A stretch of DNA of 64,000 bases from Plumapathes pennacea (Eukaryota; Cnidaria; Anthozoa; Antipatharia; Myriopathidae). A model generated the notes under the pieces. That model was not told where the DNA came from. It did not search any database and was given only the letters and a program-made list of their open reading frames with translations. Made by a program: the position numbers and the translations under genes. Position 1 is the stretch's first letter; each line of letters opens with the position of its first letter. Where the stretch lies: positions 4,326,001 to 4,390,000 of the forward strand of contig OZ038467.1 in the NCBI GenBank assembly GCA_964036295.1, written 5' to 3'. Below are positions 13,301 through 23,467 of the stretch, in pieces.

Positions 13301-15290
13301 AGTAAGTACATTGTATAAGTTGCATATGCTGTCCTATTATTTGTATGAGTCCTTTTGTAATATTATATTACATAATGATATGTTAGATGCCCCATGGTAA
13401 TTAGCTATATATATATATATATACAGTCAATCCTGAAAAGGTTGTCCAGTTGAAATATATATTTATATAAATAAAATATATATTTAGGCAGGTATATATA
13501 TATCACGTGACCACTGAGAAACACCGTATAACGACAAAGAATTACATTAAGTCGACCCTCAAATAGGCAAATACCACTCGACCAAAAGGGATATTGGGAT
13601 TCGTGATTAATTTCAGCTTGTTTACTGAATAGTCAAGAATTTCAGGCAAATATATAATTCTCCAACAAAGTTCACACTCTACGCACATGACATGACTTAT
13701 TCGAACGTGAACGTTATCAGATTCATATCATTTCGTCTATTTCACAGAATCCCTTTCGGTCGTGGTATTTGCCTATTTTGCTATTTTTTTGAGGGTCAAC
13801 CTTTTTTGAAACGACTGTATATATATGTTTTTTTCTCTTTAGCTGTCTGCAGTTATATCAGTCAGCTACTCTGGTAGTTCTGCATGTACATACATGTACA
13901 CATTAGTGCATGTAAACACAATGTACATAATCAAGAACAGAAGAGTGCACTGAAGATGTATTGTGGCTGCCCTGTCCATTAATGAAGATCAAACATGATT
14001 GAATCATGTGTGCACAGGACTTACAGTGGTGACAAGAGCCTCCTTCCATGATGGCAAATGCCAAATACATCGAATAGTTGGTGCCAAGATAGAGAGCAAC
14101 ATCATCTCCAGAGCATCTGCCATCTGGGAAAATAACAGCAAAATATTGCAATATATATATTACTCCTTTTATACCAGGAGTGGTCAGACAAAAAATTCTC
14201 CTTTGAATACATATATAGCCAGCTCTGGAGTGGATCCAAGGCATTCCTGGTGTAATTTGAGCAACCAGTAATAGTTAAGATCAATACTTTTTATTATAGA
14301 ATCGATTATGGACTTACCGAAAAGAAACTAAGGATAAAAAGAAGTTTTATCTGGAATTTGCCAAAGCCAACAGACTCCACTGCTTCTGATAGACTGTAGA
14401 ACCTCTCTCCAGAATCTGTATAATCAGAAAACATCAAGGGCTGTCAGACCTGAGTGCTCTCCAAAGTCCTAATCCCCCGGCTTACAAAGCAGCCTCTTGA
14501 GAACAGAAGCTTCGTATAAGCCTATAGGTTATAGCTCCTCGCTCAGGGCCCGGTTTTTCAAAGCACGATTAGGCTATCCTGGATTTGGTCTAAACTTTCA
14601 TGTCATTTATATGCCTGAAAATGTGAAGGTTTTGTACATAATTTTAAAAAGTGCAATGAGCGCTTATTAATATTGATCGTCTCCCGTTGCGAGTTGTATA
14701 TTTCGGTGTTACAGCGAAAGTATACGACTGTGTACGACTTTAAGGATAAATGCATGTGAAAAATTCACAATTTACAAGTTAGTAATTAAATTAAAGATCT
14801 ATGGGGCGACACTATACGTGGAATTAACCTCGTATTCAAACTTTAGCATTATTAAATGGGTTTCCATCTAAGACGTCGCTATTAAATATGTGGCGGTGCC
14901 AAGAGCGAACTGTTTTCAATCTAGTGACTTTAATGATCCCCTAGCATTCAAAACATAAGTCTGATCGGAAATTTTTATAAATTCTCGACCTTGAAGCCGT
15001 ACACGTCACTGTAATAATTTATTGTAAACAACTTGACTGTTTAAATTTAATATTCAGCAAAATGGCTCGTGATAATGTCCACAACCGAATATAACGGAAG
15101 AAATTCACACACCTGCTAACTCCTGACCTTCAAATTCATCCTGTACAACTAAAGGCTGAACTGATGTATCATCATCGTTTAGAGGTCGAAAATCCATTTC
15201 TCCGCTTCGCATCAATGAACTAACAGCAGACAGAGTGCCCGATCGGCGAAAATCGACGGGTCCAAATGGTTCCTCATCCGAACTGGACAT
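7360..15290 (-). CDS. SV2-related (SVOP-like) major facilitator transporter
   Basis: This is a 12-helix-type MFS membrane transporter of the SVOP/SV2 group, related to organic-ion transporters; its substrate is unknown. Exons in transcription order: 15290-15113, 14415-14318, 14123-14025, 13210-13139, 12618-12494, 12065-12002, 11732-11607, 11140-11004, 10845-10780, 10541-10453, 9630-9529, 8638-8527, 8405-8324, 8052-7963 and 7488-7360, about 522 residues. Landmarks include [27 protein letters not shown], the MFS loop motif [63 protein letters not shown] and the terminal [13 protein letters not shown]. All phases agree. The last exon reads four codons past the family's usual QxL region into a stop, so a further 3' exon is possible. 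Introns carry several MITEs and a SINE. Confidence 0.93.
9259..9420. mobile_element. 165-bp MITE family, copy 1
   Basis: The ends are GCGCTCGACATTAA and TTAATGTCGAGCACT, inverted copies of each other. A near-identical copy lies at 36614-36775. The interior has GGGCAACCA and GGGCAACTAG words and no coding capacity. It sits in an SVOP-like intron. Confidence 0.75.
9715..10114. mobile_element. 400-bp foldback element, near-perfect hairpin with 7-bp target duplication
   Basis: The left arm starts CACAGGCGGCCCAAGCTGAT and the right arm is its reverse complement, ending ATCAGCTTGGGCCGCCTGTG. The arms appear to match base for base for about 185 bp around a short spacer near 9898-9932. CACATAC is found directly outside both ends (9708-9714 and 10115-10121). 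The lack of arm divergence suggests recent insertion or arm correction. It has no coding capacity and lies in an SVOP-like intron. Confidence 0.85.
11274..11514. mobile_element. 241-bp GGGCCC-ended MITE, full copy
   Basis: The ends GGGCCCGGTTGTTC and GAACAACCGGGCCC are inverted. Similarity continues inward through GCGGATAGCGCTATCCACTG, which is itself palindromic and occurs more than once. It is the same length as the copy at 19367-19607. It lies in an SVOP-like intron. Confidence 0.8.
11886..11972. repeat. GAGATAACCGAG-type dispersed repeat, copy 1
   Basis: The words GTTTGAGATAACCGAG and GGGTTTTACTGTA occur here and again at 20140-20212 in the TIR gene. The class is unknown; it resembles degenerate tandem-type repeats. 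Confidence 0.5.
12822..12955 (+). mobile_element. tRNA-derived SINE
   Basis: The first about 74 bases resemble a tRNA, with an A-box-like TAGCTCCATTGTTAGAGC and a B-box-like GGTTCGATTCC, closing with GAAGCC that pairs with GGCTTC at the start. It is followed by a T-run and an unrelated tail. The internal pol III promoter boxes and a non-tRNA tail point to a SINE rather than a working tRNA gene. It lies antisense in an SVOP-like intron. Confidence 0.65.
14546..14645. mobile_element. half copy of the GGGCCC-ended MITE family
   Basis: It starts GGGCCCGGTTTTTCAAAGCA and closely follows the left half of the copy at 19367-19607, including CATTTATATGCCTGAAAATG, then loses similarity. The right terminal repeat is absent. 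It lies in the first SVOP-like intron. Confidence 0.65.
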
Positions 15291-15595
15291 ATTTCAACGC
15301 CTTTTGTTTTGTTCTTCGAGGTCCGTCTCGAGTCGTACTTGCTGCACATTACCCAGAATGCATTACAATGCATCAAAAGTGTTTGTGGGCTCACCTCCCC
15401 CTTGAAAAGTGTTCACACACTTTTCGGATTTTTTGCTTATTTGAGGGCCAGCATACGGGTAATGTAGACCACAGGTTAGCCCATAGGTGGGCCATGGGAT
15501 AGACTTAATTGTGTACACGCAGTGTTTTGAGTGATTTTCAGATCAGCCGTTTAGAGAGCAAATAAATTACCCAAATGTACTTCCGTAAATAATGT

Positions 15596-15626
<31 letters not shown>

Positions 15627-15635
15627 GGGGGACGG
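15596..15635. repeat. poly-G tract
   Basis: About 30 consecutive G residues on the plus strand lie between the two alternative SVOP-like first exons. Such a run can form G-quadruplex structure and is prone to length error in assembly. Confidence 0.85.
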
Positions 15636-15735
15636 CGTGATCGAGAAGGATGTGCTTAGATGATCAAATCCTGAGCTCTCAATATCGCGAACCGTTCTCT
15701 CAAATCACCGTGTGTAGAGTCTGCTTGTTACTTAC

Positions 15736-15841
15736 CGTTATTAATGGGCTCATAACCAACGTTTCGATTGTCTTCGGGAGCATTTTGAGTGTCGGTTGAT
15801 GAAGATGACTGGCAGGTTAATGATTCCTGACCCTCATCCAT
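15736..15841 (-). CDS. alternative first coding exon of the SVOP-like gene
   Basis: On the minus strand an ATG at 15841 opens an acidic, Ser/Thr-rich stretch beginning MDEGQESLTCQSSSS and ending GYEPINN, followed by a perfect GTAAGT donor. It ends in phase 1, exactly like the other first exon (15290-15113). Both would splice to the exon at 14415 and create an Asp or Ala-Asp junction before [13 protein letters not shown]. This suggests two promoters giving two cytosolic N-termini. It is inferred from sequence only. Confidence 0.6.
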
Positions 15842-17007
15842 GACAACTGAACTTTACAATTTGCTCCTCAACTCAGAAGATTCGGGTTCTTTTTGCCGCG
15901 TCTTTCCCTCTGCGACATCACGAGATTTCCAAATTCTCAGCTTGCTGATACATGTACCTGAAGACAATCACAAACTAAGCAGCACAGCGACTACTTTCTT
16001 GAAATCCCTGTCTAAAGACAATATACAAGCAACAGGTCTAAATAAACAATGAGTGAAGACTGGGTCGAGCTATCACTCTGTAATATCAATATTACCGGCG
16101 TAATCGATCATCCTTGAATGATTGACAGCAGGAAAAGGGAAGGAAAACAGAGAAGTTTAATATGTACTTATACTGTGACATTCTGATTCTCGATGATTCA
16201 CTGTTAATTTCAAGTATCAATCAAGAACAGGACGGGGCGGACAGATTAAGTCATCTGTACAGGTGGCTGTTTTGTGGCTGGCCCGGCCAACACAACAACA
16301 CATGAAAGATGTCTGTTTTTAGTGCTTCACCGACTAAAATTTCATTTCACTGAACATGCAATCAAGAAGACCTTAGAGCCATGGCAAGTTTTCTGCCCTG
16401 CCTGAGCACACGCTGCACTATGGAACTTTGGCTTATTGAAGTCACGGGTTATGATGGACTGAGTTTCTGATGGCAAAGATTCACACACTCGTCGATCACA
16501 TCAGCAGTGCCGTAACTTTCATTGTGTATTATTATGATTGTCAGCTTTAATATTTATTAATATTATTTTTATTAACTATTTTTATTAATATTATTATTAT
16601 TCATATTCATATTCATATTCATGATTTACATGTGATAAAGCTTATATATGACATATATGTGAGCTGCAGACGGAAAATGCAAGTTATGAAGCATTATAAG
16701 ACTGTTGTCGTGACTGACGGGTTGTTTGGTAAAATATTTTGATGTCTCTCTTCAGCTGATTGGCCAGTTGTCATGCATGCAAATCCAACGCTACGGTCGC
16801 TTTGTGTTTTCCAGGAGGCTTTGTTCAGTTATCTTATCATTCATCTGCGTTTGACAAGCGAGGCGGAACATAACTGACCCTCACAGTTTATCGAGGTAAG
16901 CTTTTTTTTTCTTTTTTTTTTTTTTTTTTTTCCCGTAAATTACTGTTACTTCGACACACACAGTCCAACAGACGTCACAGCCCGCATCGCAAGTTGCGAG
17001 AGAGGGC
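15842..17007. other. intergenic region upstream of the SVOP-like gene
   Basis: AT-rich DNA with a TATTATT-rich patch near 16540-16620 and a poly-T run at about 16903-16931. It presumably contains the distal SVOP-like promoter. No gene could be supported. Confidence 0.5.
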
Positions 17008-17154
17008 ATGTTGAGTGACAGTGTGCAAGAAGATAAAAGGCTTTGCATGAATTTAATCGGAACTATACTCAAGAAAGTTTGCGACGGCTCGTGTATCATC
17101 GTTGACTCTACTGTACAAGACGTACAAGAATTTCGGCGGCTTCACAATGTGAGT
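17008..17154 (+). CDS. candidate isolated coding exon (49 codons, phase 0)
   Basis: An ATG opens MLSDSVQEDKRLCMNLIG and runs to RRLHN, followed by a GTGAGT donor. The stretch is helix-like and was not recognised. It ends in phase 0, whereas the exon bearing the TIR domain (19897) would need phase 2 upstream, so a direct join to that gene does not work. It may belong to a separate short or misread gene, or be chance. Confidence 0.25.
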
Positions 17155-18015
17155 TTGAAAAGCATTAGGCGGTGCTCACTACGAACGATTTACTGACGAG
17201 TGACTACCACTGTAAAAGGAGGCAGACTTTTATATCAATCAACACAGGATTCGAGCATGCAAAGACGAATACTGTTCGACATAAACTGCGTCGCTGCGCA
17301 TGAACCTGCAAAAAATCTCTCACACCTGCAAATTTAAAACACGGTTTCCATGGTTTCAAGTTGGTTTGGGCTATCTGATTCTTCGTGTGATAACGGCGTA
17401 GAAGCAATTTGTATTTTGTTACTACACGGTATGAAATGTACGAAGAAATATGAAGGCTCTTCCTCGAATGACCAATTAAAGAGCATTTTGTAGTATGTAT
17501 CGCTCACGAAATTCCGAACTTCCCAGTTCGGAGGTAATTCTAAGCAAAATCTTTTCCTCATTTATAGGTGCGGTTGCAGTTATATTCATTATGCAAAGTT
17601 GTCTTGCTTAGTGCTGGAGTTATTCTTTGTTCGGTGAAACCAATCAGCAGTTTATAATCATTCGCTCTCAGCCATACACACGGATATAAAGTATTTCTGG
17701 ATTACGAGTCCCAAGCTAGTGACAGTACAGAAGTATTCATAATATCAGCAAGGTGGACTCGCAAAATACTTAACGCCGTTATGTAAAGGATGTGTTGACT
17801 GACGTTTCTATCTATAAGTACTGGTTCTTTTCGATGTGTTTATATGAGAAAGCGAGCTAGCCCGCTTACCAAGATCTCGGTTTCTGCGACGGCCCGGTTA
17901 CCGTAACTACCTGCGTCGCATCCGTTGTTTAGTTCGGATGCGACGCAGGCTAGGCGAAACTTTTTCAACTAAAAATGACGACCAAACGGAACGGCCTCTG
18001 ACAAGGTGTTCAAAC

Positions 18016-18855
18016 ATGGCAACCAGAAGGAAAACTGATTTCTTCGACCTCGAATTCGAAGAGATTCTGTTGGAAAACAGAGATGGTAGGCCGTCCACGT
18101 CTCGCGCCTTTTTCATCTAGGTGACTGGGTTAAAAGTTTCCCATATAAACAGAAGACAAAATTCGTCCCCGCTAACTGGGCCAGCCAGCCTCGTTACCGG
18201 GCTCATGTGAAGAGGTTCTTACTTCCTTCGATGCTAAGACGTCCTCGCCATATTAGTGCCATTCCCACACCACTGAGATGAAAACGCTACAAAGTATACT
18301 GATACCTTTTTGTATGACCAGGCCGACGAACATTAAAAAAGAGCATGGCATCACGATAGGAATATTCATGAGGTATTATGGACATGATGTCTGCCCGTCA
18401 AGTTCTTATATACATTATAATGGCTTTCGCGGTGAAGTATATCCCGTGTATTAGTAATTTCACTTTCGTCCGCCTCGTGAGCCAATTCTTGACATAAATG
18501 AAATCACACACCAACCTTCTTTGTGGGATAGTACACGAATGATGTCTGCGGTCCGAGTCAAGCTTTGCTCCGGAGGTAGGGAAATCGCCACGCCGTCTTC
18601 CTTTATAGCAGGGGAAAAAAACATGGATCGTGCACTCTGAATTTTCACAAGTGATTGTTAGCATGCACAGCTGTGTGCATGTGTCACATTCTGATTTGCG
18701 TATTTTTGTCGTGGTTGTAATTATATTTTCCTTCTTGATGCATACATTTTTCTATGGCAGGTCGTGTTGTCTGGTTACCCGAGTCTAATGATGAGATTCA
18801 TACAGAAGGATTAAATGATTGTCTAGTACATCAGCTACATAAATCAGTTATATGA
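18016..18855 (+). CDS. candidate two-exon small gene (54 aa), unrecognised
   Basis: The ATG at 18016 opens MATRRKTDFFDLEFEEILL and ends at 18085 in phase 1 before GTAGGC. An acceptor TATGGCAG at 18753-18760 restores the frame, continuing RVVWLPESNDEIHTEG to a TGA at 18853-18855. The join gives an acidic 54-residue product with no recognised domain. The donor is weak, so this is speculative. Confidence 0.25.
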
Positions 18856-19059
18856 CTCCGTTCATCAACCGTCGATCTGACCGTCTATCTAACTTAGAAA
18901 GTACTATCACGCCGGACGCCGTCATGAAATCTGGGAAAACGTAAAAAGAAAACATAGCCACTAATTAGTCGTTTATCTTAGTTTTTACTTCTATTTCAAA
19001 ATGACGCTAGAACAAGGTTTTTGGATGAAAATTAGTCTGCTTTGCATGAAAATCATTAG

Positions 19060-19290
19060 GTCTATTCCGATTGAGTCCTGCTATTCCGGAATAGAAATAG
19101 CTAAAATGACCTAAAGGTTTGTTTGTTCTGGAGAATATTGTGTTTGAAATTGTTTTAAAACCTCCATGCTTGCATTTTGAACACTCCTCCCGATACTGAT
19201 CTGAACCGCCTTAATCAGCGGCTGCAAACAATAATTTTACCAATCGTAGTGCTATTCCTATTCCGGAATAGACCCAATCGAACGCGCCCT
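19060..19290. mobile_element. MITE with TTCGATTGGGTCTATTCCGG-type ends
   Basis: The right end reads CTATTCCGGAATAGACCCAA followed by TCGAACGCGCCCT; the left end carries a diverged inverted version (CCGATTGAGTC..CTATTCCGGAATAG). A half copy with the same terminus lies at 52865-52935. No coding capacity. Confidence 0.6.
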
Positions 19291-19366
19291 ACATAGTAAG
19301 TTTAAGTGAAACTAGTTTTCATATGAAAGAGTTTAAATTAGACCTCATTTTCAGACAAAAAGGCCA

Positions 19367-19607
19367 GGGCCCGGTTTTTCAAAGCACGATTAGGCTAATC
19401 CTGGATTAGGTGTAAACTTTCTTGTCATTTATAAGCCTGAAAATGTGAAGATTTTGTCCTGCAACGATTTCCTTGATACGTATTCAGCTAAAACAAGCTT
19501 TTTAATCCATATTTGAACAAAACCCTTCATTTTATCGGCAGAGAGGTCGTCAGAAAGAATTTCGTTAATCCTGGATTAGCTTAATCGGCTTTCGAAAAAC
19601 CGGGCCC
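19367..19607. mobile_element. 241-bp GGGCCC-ended MITE, full copy
   Basis: The ends are GGGCCCGGTTTTTCAAAGCA and, inverted, GAAAAACCGGGCCC. Both arms contain TAATCCTGGATTAG. It lies upstream of the TIR gene, has the same length as the copy at 11274-11514, and shares its left half with 14546-14645. Confidence 0.8.
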
Positions 19608-19921
19608 TGTAGTTGTGCGCAGCGCTAAGCTGTGTTTCATTTGTCACCATAGGGGCAATCCAGTGAGCCAATTTAATGTTCTATTTACATCTGAAAATGT
19701 GTTTATGTGCTGCACTGGTTACCAGTACGAACAAATAAAGCGGAGTAAATCAATCGGTGACAAAATTTATAACTGACACTTTTAGGTCAAACTAACTCAT
19801 CTTCTTCATTTTCGGGCGCCCTGAAAATAAAGGAGCGAGGAGTTTCGGAGCGCAAACAATTGTGGTTGACAAGGCTTTTTTGTGATTTGTTTCCAGACGG
19901 AAAAATACAGGCTGTTTCACC

Positions 19922-20322
19922 ATGCCGTCGAGTCACGTGATGTTATCCTACCAATGGGGAAAGCAAGAACTGGTGGAAAAAGTTTACAATGGATTGAGGG
20001 ACATGTTTGGAATGAATGCATGGATGGACATTCATGGTGGGGTGAAAGGGAACATAAACGACAGGTAATGAAATGAAGGCCACTTTGCAAAATTCTCCTC
20101 CCCATCCACCCCACCCCTCTACCAATTATGTCCAAGGTAAATCGGATTATGTTCAAGATATAGGGCAGTTTGAGATAACCGAGTGCGAGACAGCGGGGTT
20201 TTACTGTAGATAATTACAATCTTCTTTTTTGTTTCAGCATGGCAAAAGGAGTGGACGGTGCAGCTGTCGTCTGTTGTTTCATGACGCCCAATTACTTTGT
20301 AAGTGGTCCTCTATCTATCCAT

Positions 20323-20396
<74 letters not shown>

Positions 20397-22179
20397 GTAT
20401 TGCTGTTTGTTTGTTTTTCTGGCTATCTGTGTGTCTGAGTCCACCTATTTATCGCGATAAAATCTTGGTAAAAACGCTTATGATTTTTCTGCCCTCTTGC
20501 TCGTGGTCAAACCAAACGAACTGCTCAAACAATAATACTTTCATGCCCATGCAGGACTCAAAGAACTGCAAGAAAGAGTTAAACTATGCAGACAGTCAAG
20601 ACAAGACAATTGTCCCGGTGATGTGCGATAAAGGCTTCAAGGCCACTGGCTGGCTGGGTATCATTACTGCAGGACTCTTGTGGATCGACTTCAGGTGACT
20701 GCCAGGCTAAGTGGGGAGGATTCTCTCAATCTTTAAAGGTAAAAAAACGCACTGTTCTATATTACACTGTTAATTTGTTTTTATTTCTTTTATTGCCAGG
20801 GACGCTTCCACGTTTGATAAGTCCCTCGAATCCCTAGCAAATGAAATCATGCAAGCCACACCGTCCGGTGAAGACATTAAACTCGCCGCATCTACAGTTC
20901 CATCGCGAGCTGCCCAGGTCAAAAAGACCGTGACGAAGAAACCCGGGCGGGCATTCCGACATGTCAACACAGGGAAATTCTTGGCAGAATCTGGTATGTT
21001 CAACGCTCGGTTAACTCTAGTCTTGCTCACCAGTCAACTACATTCAGGTTGTCACATCTGAAGCATAGCTAATAAGTGAATGCAAAGTCGTCATGTAGTC
21101 CTCGCATGACGGCACTATCTCTCCCCAAACGTCGATCACACTCCACAATCTCAGTCTCAGTATTATTAAGTTCTGTTTTAGTATATCACTAATCCTACCC
21201 CAACGGGGTGTAAACGAGAAGGTCTAAGTCCCAGGCTTGCAAAACATTTCTCATACGCATGCTCTATTCCCAGGTGAGACGAAGTTCCACCAGGCCAGCG
21301 GCAGTCGCAGTACCCTTGTTTTGAGAGACACCGCGGAAGCTACAAGTTACTGGGTCGAGGAAGGAGGCAAGAAGAGTGAGATCCACTATTACAAGAACTA
21401 TGCCACGAACGGCTATATGGGTAAGTCACGGTAAATCTTAAGTTTATCGACAGGGGTTCTCAGGACTCTCACAAGTTTTTAGCTGTTATAGTAATGACTA
21501 CATGAATGCTGACTTTATTTTGCGTCGAATTGAACTGAAAATCGTTACCGCACAAGCAGCGGCCGTTGAAAGGCAGTAACCATTGATGAAACAGGAGCAG
21601 CCAATCCAGTGCGCCACTTTAATCTGCAGATGCGCCACAGGAATTTATGACGTGTCTGACCGCACAGCGAGAGAAGGCGAGAGAAGAGAACTGAAATTAT
21701 CTTGCTAAAAGACTTTTTAAAGTGTGGTGCGTGGAGCGTGGTGTGTAGTTCGTGGCGTGTGATGTGTGGCGCGTGGTATGTAATTTAGGGCGCGAGGTGC
21801 TTGGTTAGTGGCGCGTGATGATACGTGGTACGTGGTGCGTGGTGTATTAATCGGGGCGCGATGTGCTTGGTTTGTGGCACGTGATGCGTCGTGTGTAGTG
21901 CGTGCTGCGTGAAGTGTTGCGCGTGAAGCTTGCGCTCAACTAATCTATGCGGCTGCCCTTCATTCACTAGGTTACGATCCCAACGGAGATTATATTTACA
22001 CAAAAGGTCAACACTACGGTGCAGAGGAGTGGCTTCTTATGGCAGACGACAAGAACACAAGTGGAGAGAGGGCTGTGGTTTTGTTTGCCAATTTCGGCAA
22101 AAAGTATCTGGCCATCAAGAACGGCAAGCTGACCGGCGTGAGCTCATACTCCGCTGACTGTGTTTGGATCTTGGCTTAA
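19922..22179 (+). CDS. TIR-domain protein with C-terminal beta-trefoil-like domain
   Basis: A 297-residue protein from six exons: 19922-20064, 20238-20298, 20555-20694, 20800-20993, 21274-21420 and 21971-22179; all phases agree. Residues about 5-115 are a compact TIR domain: HVMLSYQWGKQELVEKVY, WMDIHGGVKGNINDSMAKGV, AAVVCCFMTPNY, SKNCKKELNYA, TIVPVM and a closing GWLGIITAGLLWIDF. Glu76 in NCKKEL lies where NAD-cleaving TIR domains (SARM1 type) keep their catalytic glutamate, so NADase activity is possible but unproven. A polar linker (about 116-160) leads to three short repeats, FRHVNTGKFLAESG, NYATNGYMGYDPNG and VLFANFGKKYLAIKNG, each followed by a Trp motif (SYWVEEG, EEWLLMA, CVWILA), as in fascin- or FGF-like beta-trefoils. 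There is no signal peptide or membrane segment, so it is probably cytosolic. The chosen ATG has a good CACC context just inside an exon starting at 19897. Confidence 0.88.
20140..20212. repeat. GAGATAACCGAG-type dispersed repeat, copy 2
   Basis: Shares GTTTGAGATAACCGAG and GGGGTTTTACTGTA with 11886-11972. It lies in the first intron of the TIR gene. Confidence 0.5.
20317..20397. repeat. (ATCT)n microsatellite
   Basis: About 19 units of ATCT lie in an intron of the TIR gene shortly after the donor at 20299. The SIYLSIYL-type open frames over it are artefacts of the repeat. Confidence 0.95.
21721..21930. repeat. degenerate GTGCGTGGTG-rich minisatellite
   Basis: Repeated words of the form GTGGTGCGTGGTG, CGTGATG and GTAGTGCGTG run for about 200 bp in the last intron of the TIR gene. 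The units are irregular in length. Confidence 0.65.
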
Positions 22180-22936
22180 GATTGCGAGCGTAACAACTCC
22201 ACGCATATTGCTTACCAGAAGAAGGCTAATCTATTATCGTTCGTTAAACTTTTTGGTACTTTATGACTGCAATATTTATGCAACCTTTTTGTCGTCCTTT
22301 TTGCTAGCTACGGGGACGGAGGGGGTGTGTTAAGGTAGGACCTCCACGCAACGTCCTTGAACAATTCGACTCGGATGGTAAGTGACAGCTCTGAATATTT
22401 ATAACCCGCTACATGCAGTTCAATTAAATGAGATTAAATCACGGTGTAAGTACTTTCGGTGATATCAGAGAGCTTTAATCACATTCTGTTAACTAATGCA
22501 ATGACGATATGCTCATATATGTCTGCCAAGTATAGTCATAACGCTTATTTTTGATTTCCTATTCTGAAGTGTTACCCTACGATTGTTTCCACTGACGTAC
22601 AACTGTACCAGCTATTACTGTTATTACTATTAAGCAAATTGTAGGCTTGCAGCGTATTAGAGGTAGACACCTTAATCCAATTATGGGCATATTTTCCACT
22701 CAAAATGACCAGGAATTAACAAGCACTGATGTATCAATCACACGTTACTTTATTGGGTAACTCTAATTCTCATACCTTAATACAGAACGGTAAAATCAGA
22801 AAACAACGACTTTATTGAAGATTTCACCTTCTTCCTCTTTCAAGGGGGAAACAACATATAGCCATCGCACTGCCGCTCTGTGTCGCTCCCCAACACACCT
22901 AGTCCTGGGTCCAAAAGTTTCAAGACTGTTGCCGTG

Positions 22937-23040
<104 letters not shown>

Positions 23041-23331
23041 CCACACGGCGAACAAAACACATGTCAAACACAGTTTGTTTTCTAGTTGACTCTACAATCT
23101 GAGCCGATACATCAATTTCTCTGTTTTAAGCCGGACTTCATCAAACTACCAAAAATGTGCTCATAAATACCAGTCTTCTAGCAGGCATTCACATACCACT
23201 CCCGTTTTGAACCTACTCATTAATATTTACTTATGGTTTATTTTTTCTTGGATTCAGGACAGATCACCTTTCGGTGAATGTGTGAAATCTGACTCTCTGG
23301 GACCCACAGTTAAAAATTTTATTTCCTATCC

Positions 23332-23334
<3 letters not shown>

Positions 23335-23367
<33 letters not shown>
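23335..23367. repeat. poly-A tract
   Basis: About 32 consecutive A residues just downstream of the minus-strand coiled-coil gene. It could be a retroposed tail or a simple homopolymer; no adjacent SINE body was recognised. Confidence 0.9.
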
Positions 23368-23369
<2 letters not shown>

Positions 23370-23467
23370 ATCCAGTGTTCACATCTAGACTGAAGTTGAA
23401 GGGAGTTGGACAACTCCATTTACTAAAGTCGGCTTTGGCGGGTTAATAGTGCGTCCGTGCTTCCCTT

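Noticed and set aside
19882-20294. Second open frame running through the first two TIR exons (RLFHHAVESRDV and HGKRSGRCSCRLL)
   Set aside because: It is open by chance and joins in phase, but the other frame gives a clear TIR domain with matching phases across all six exons.
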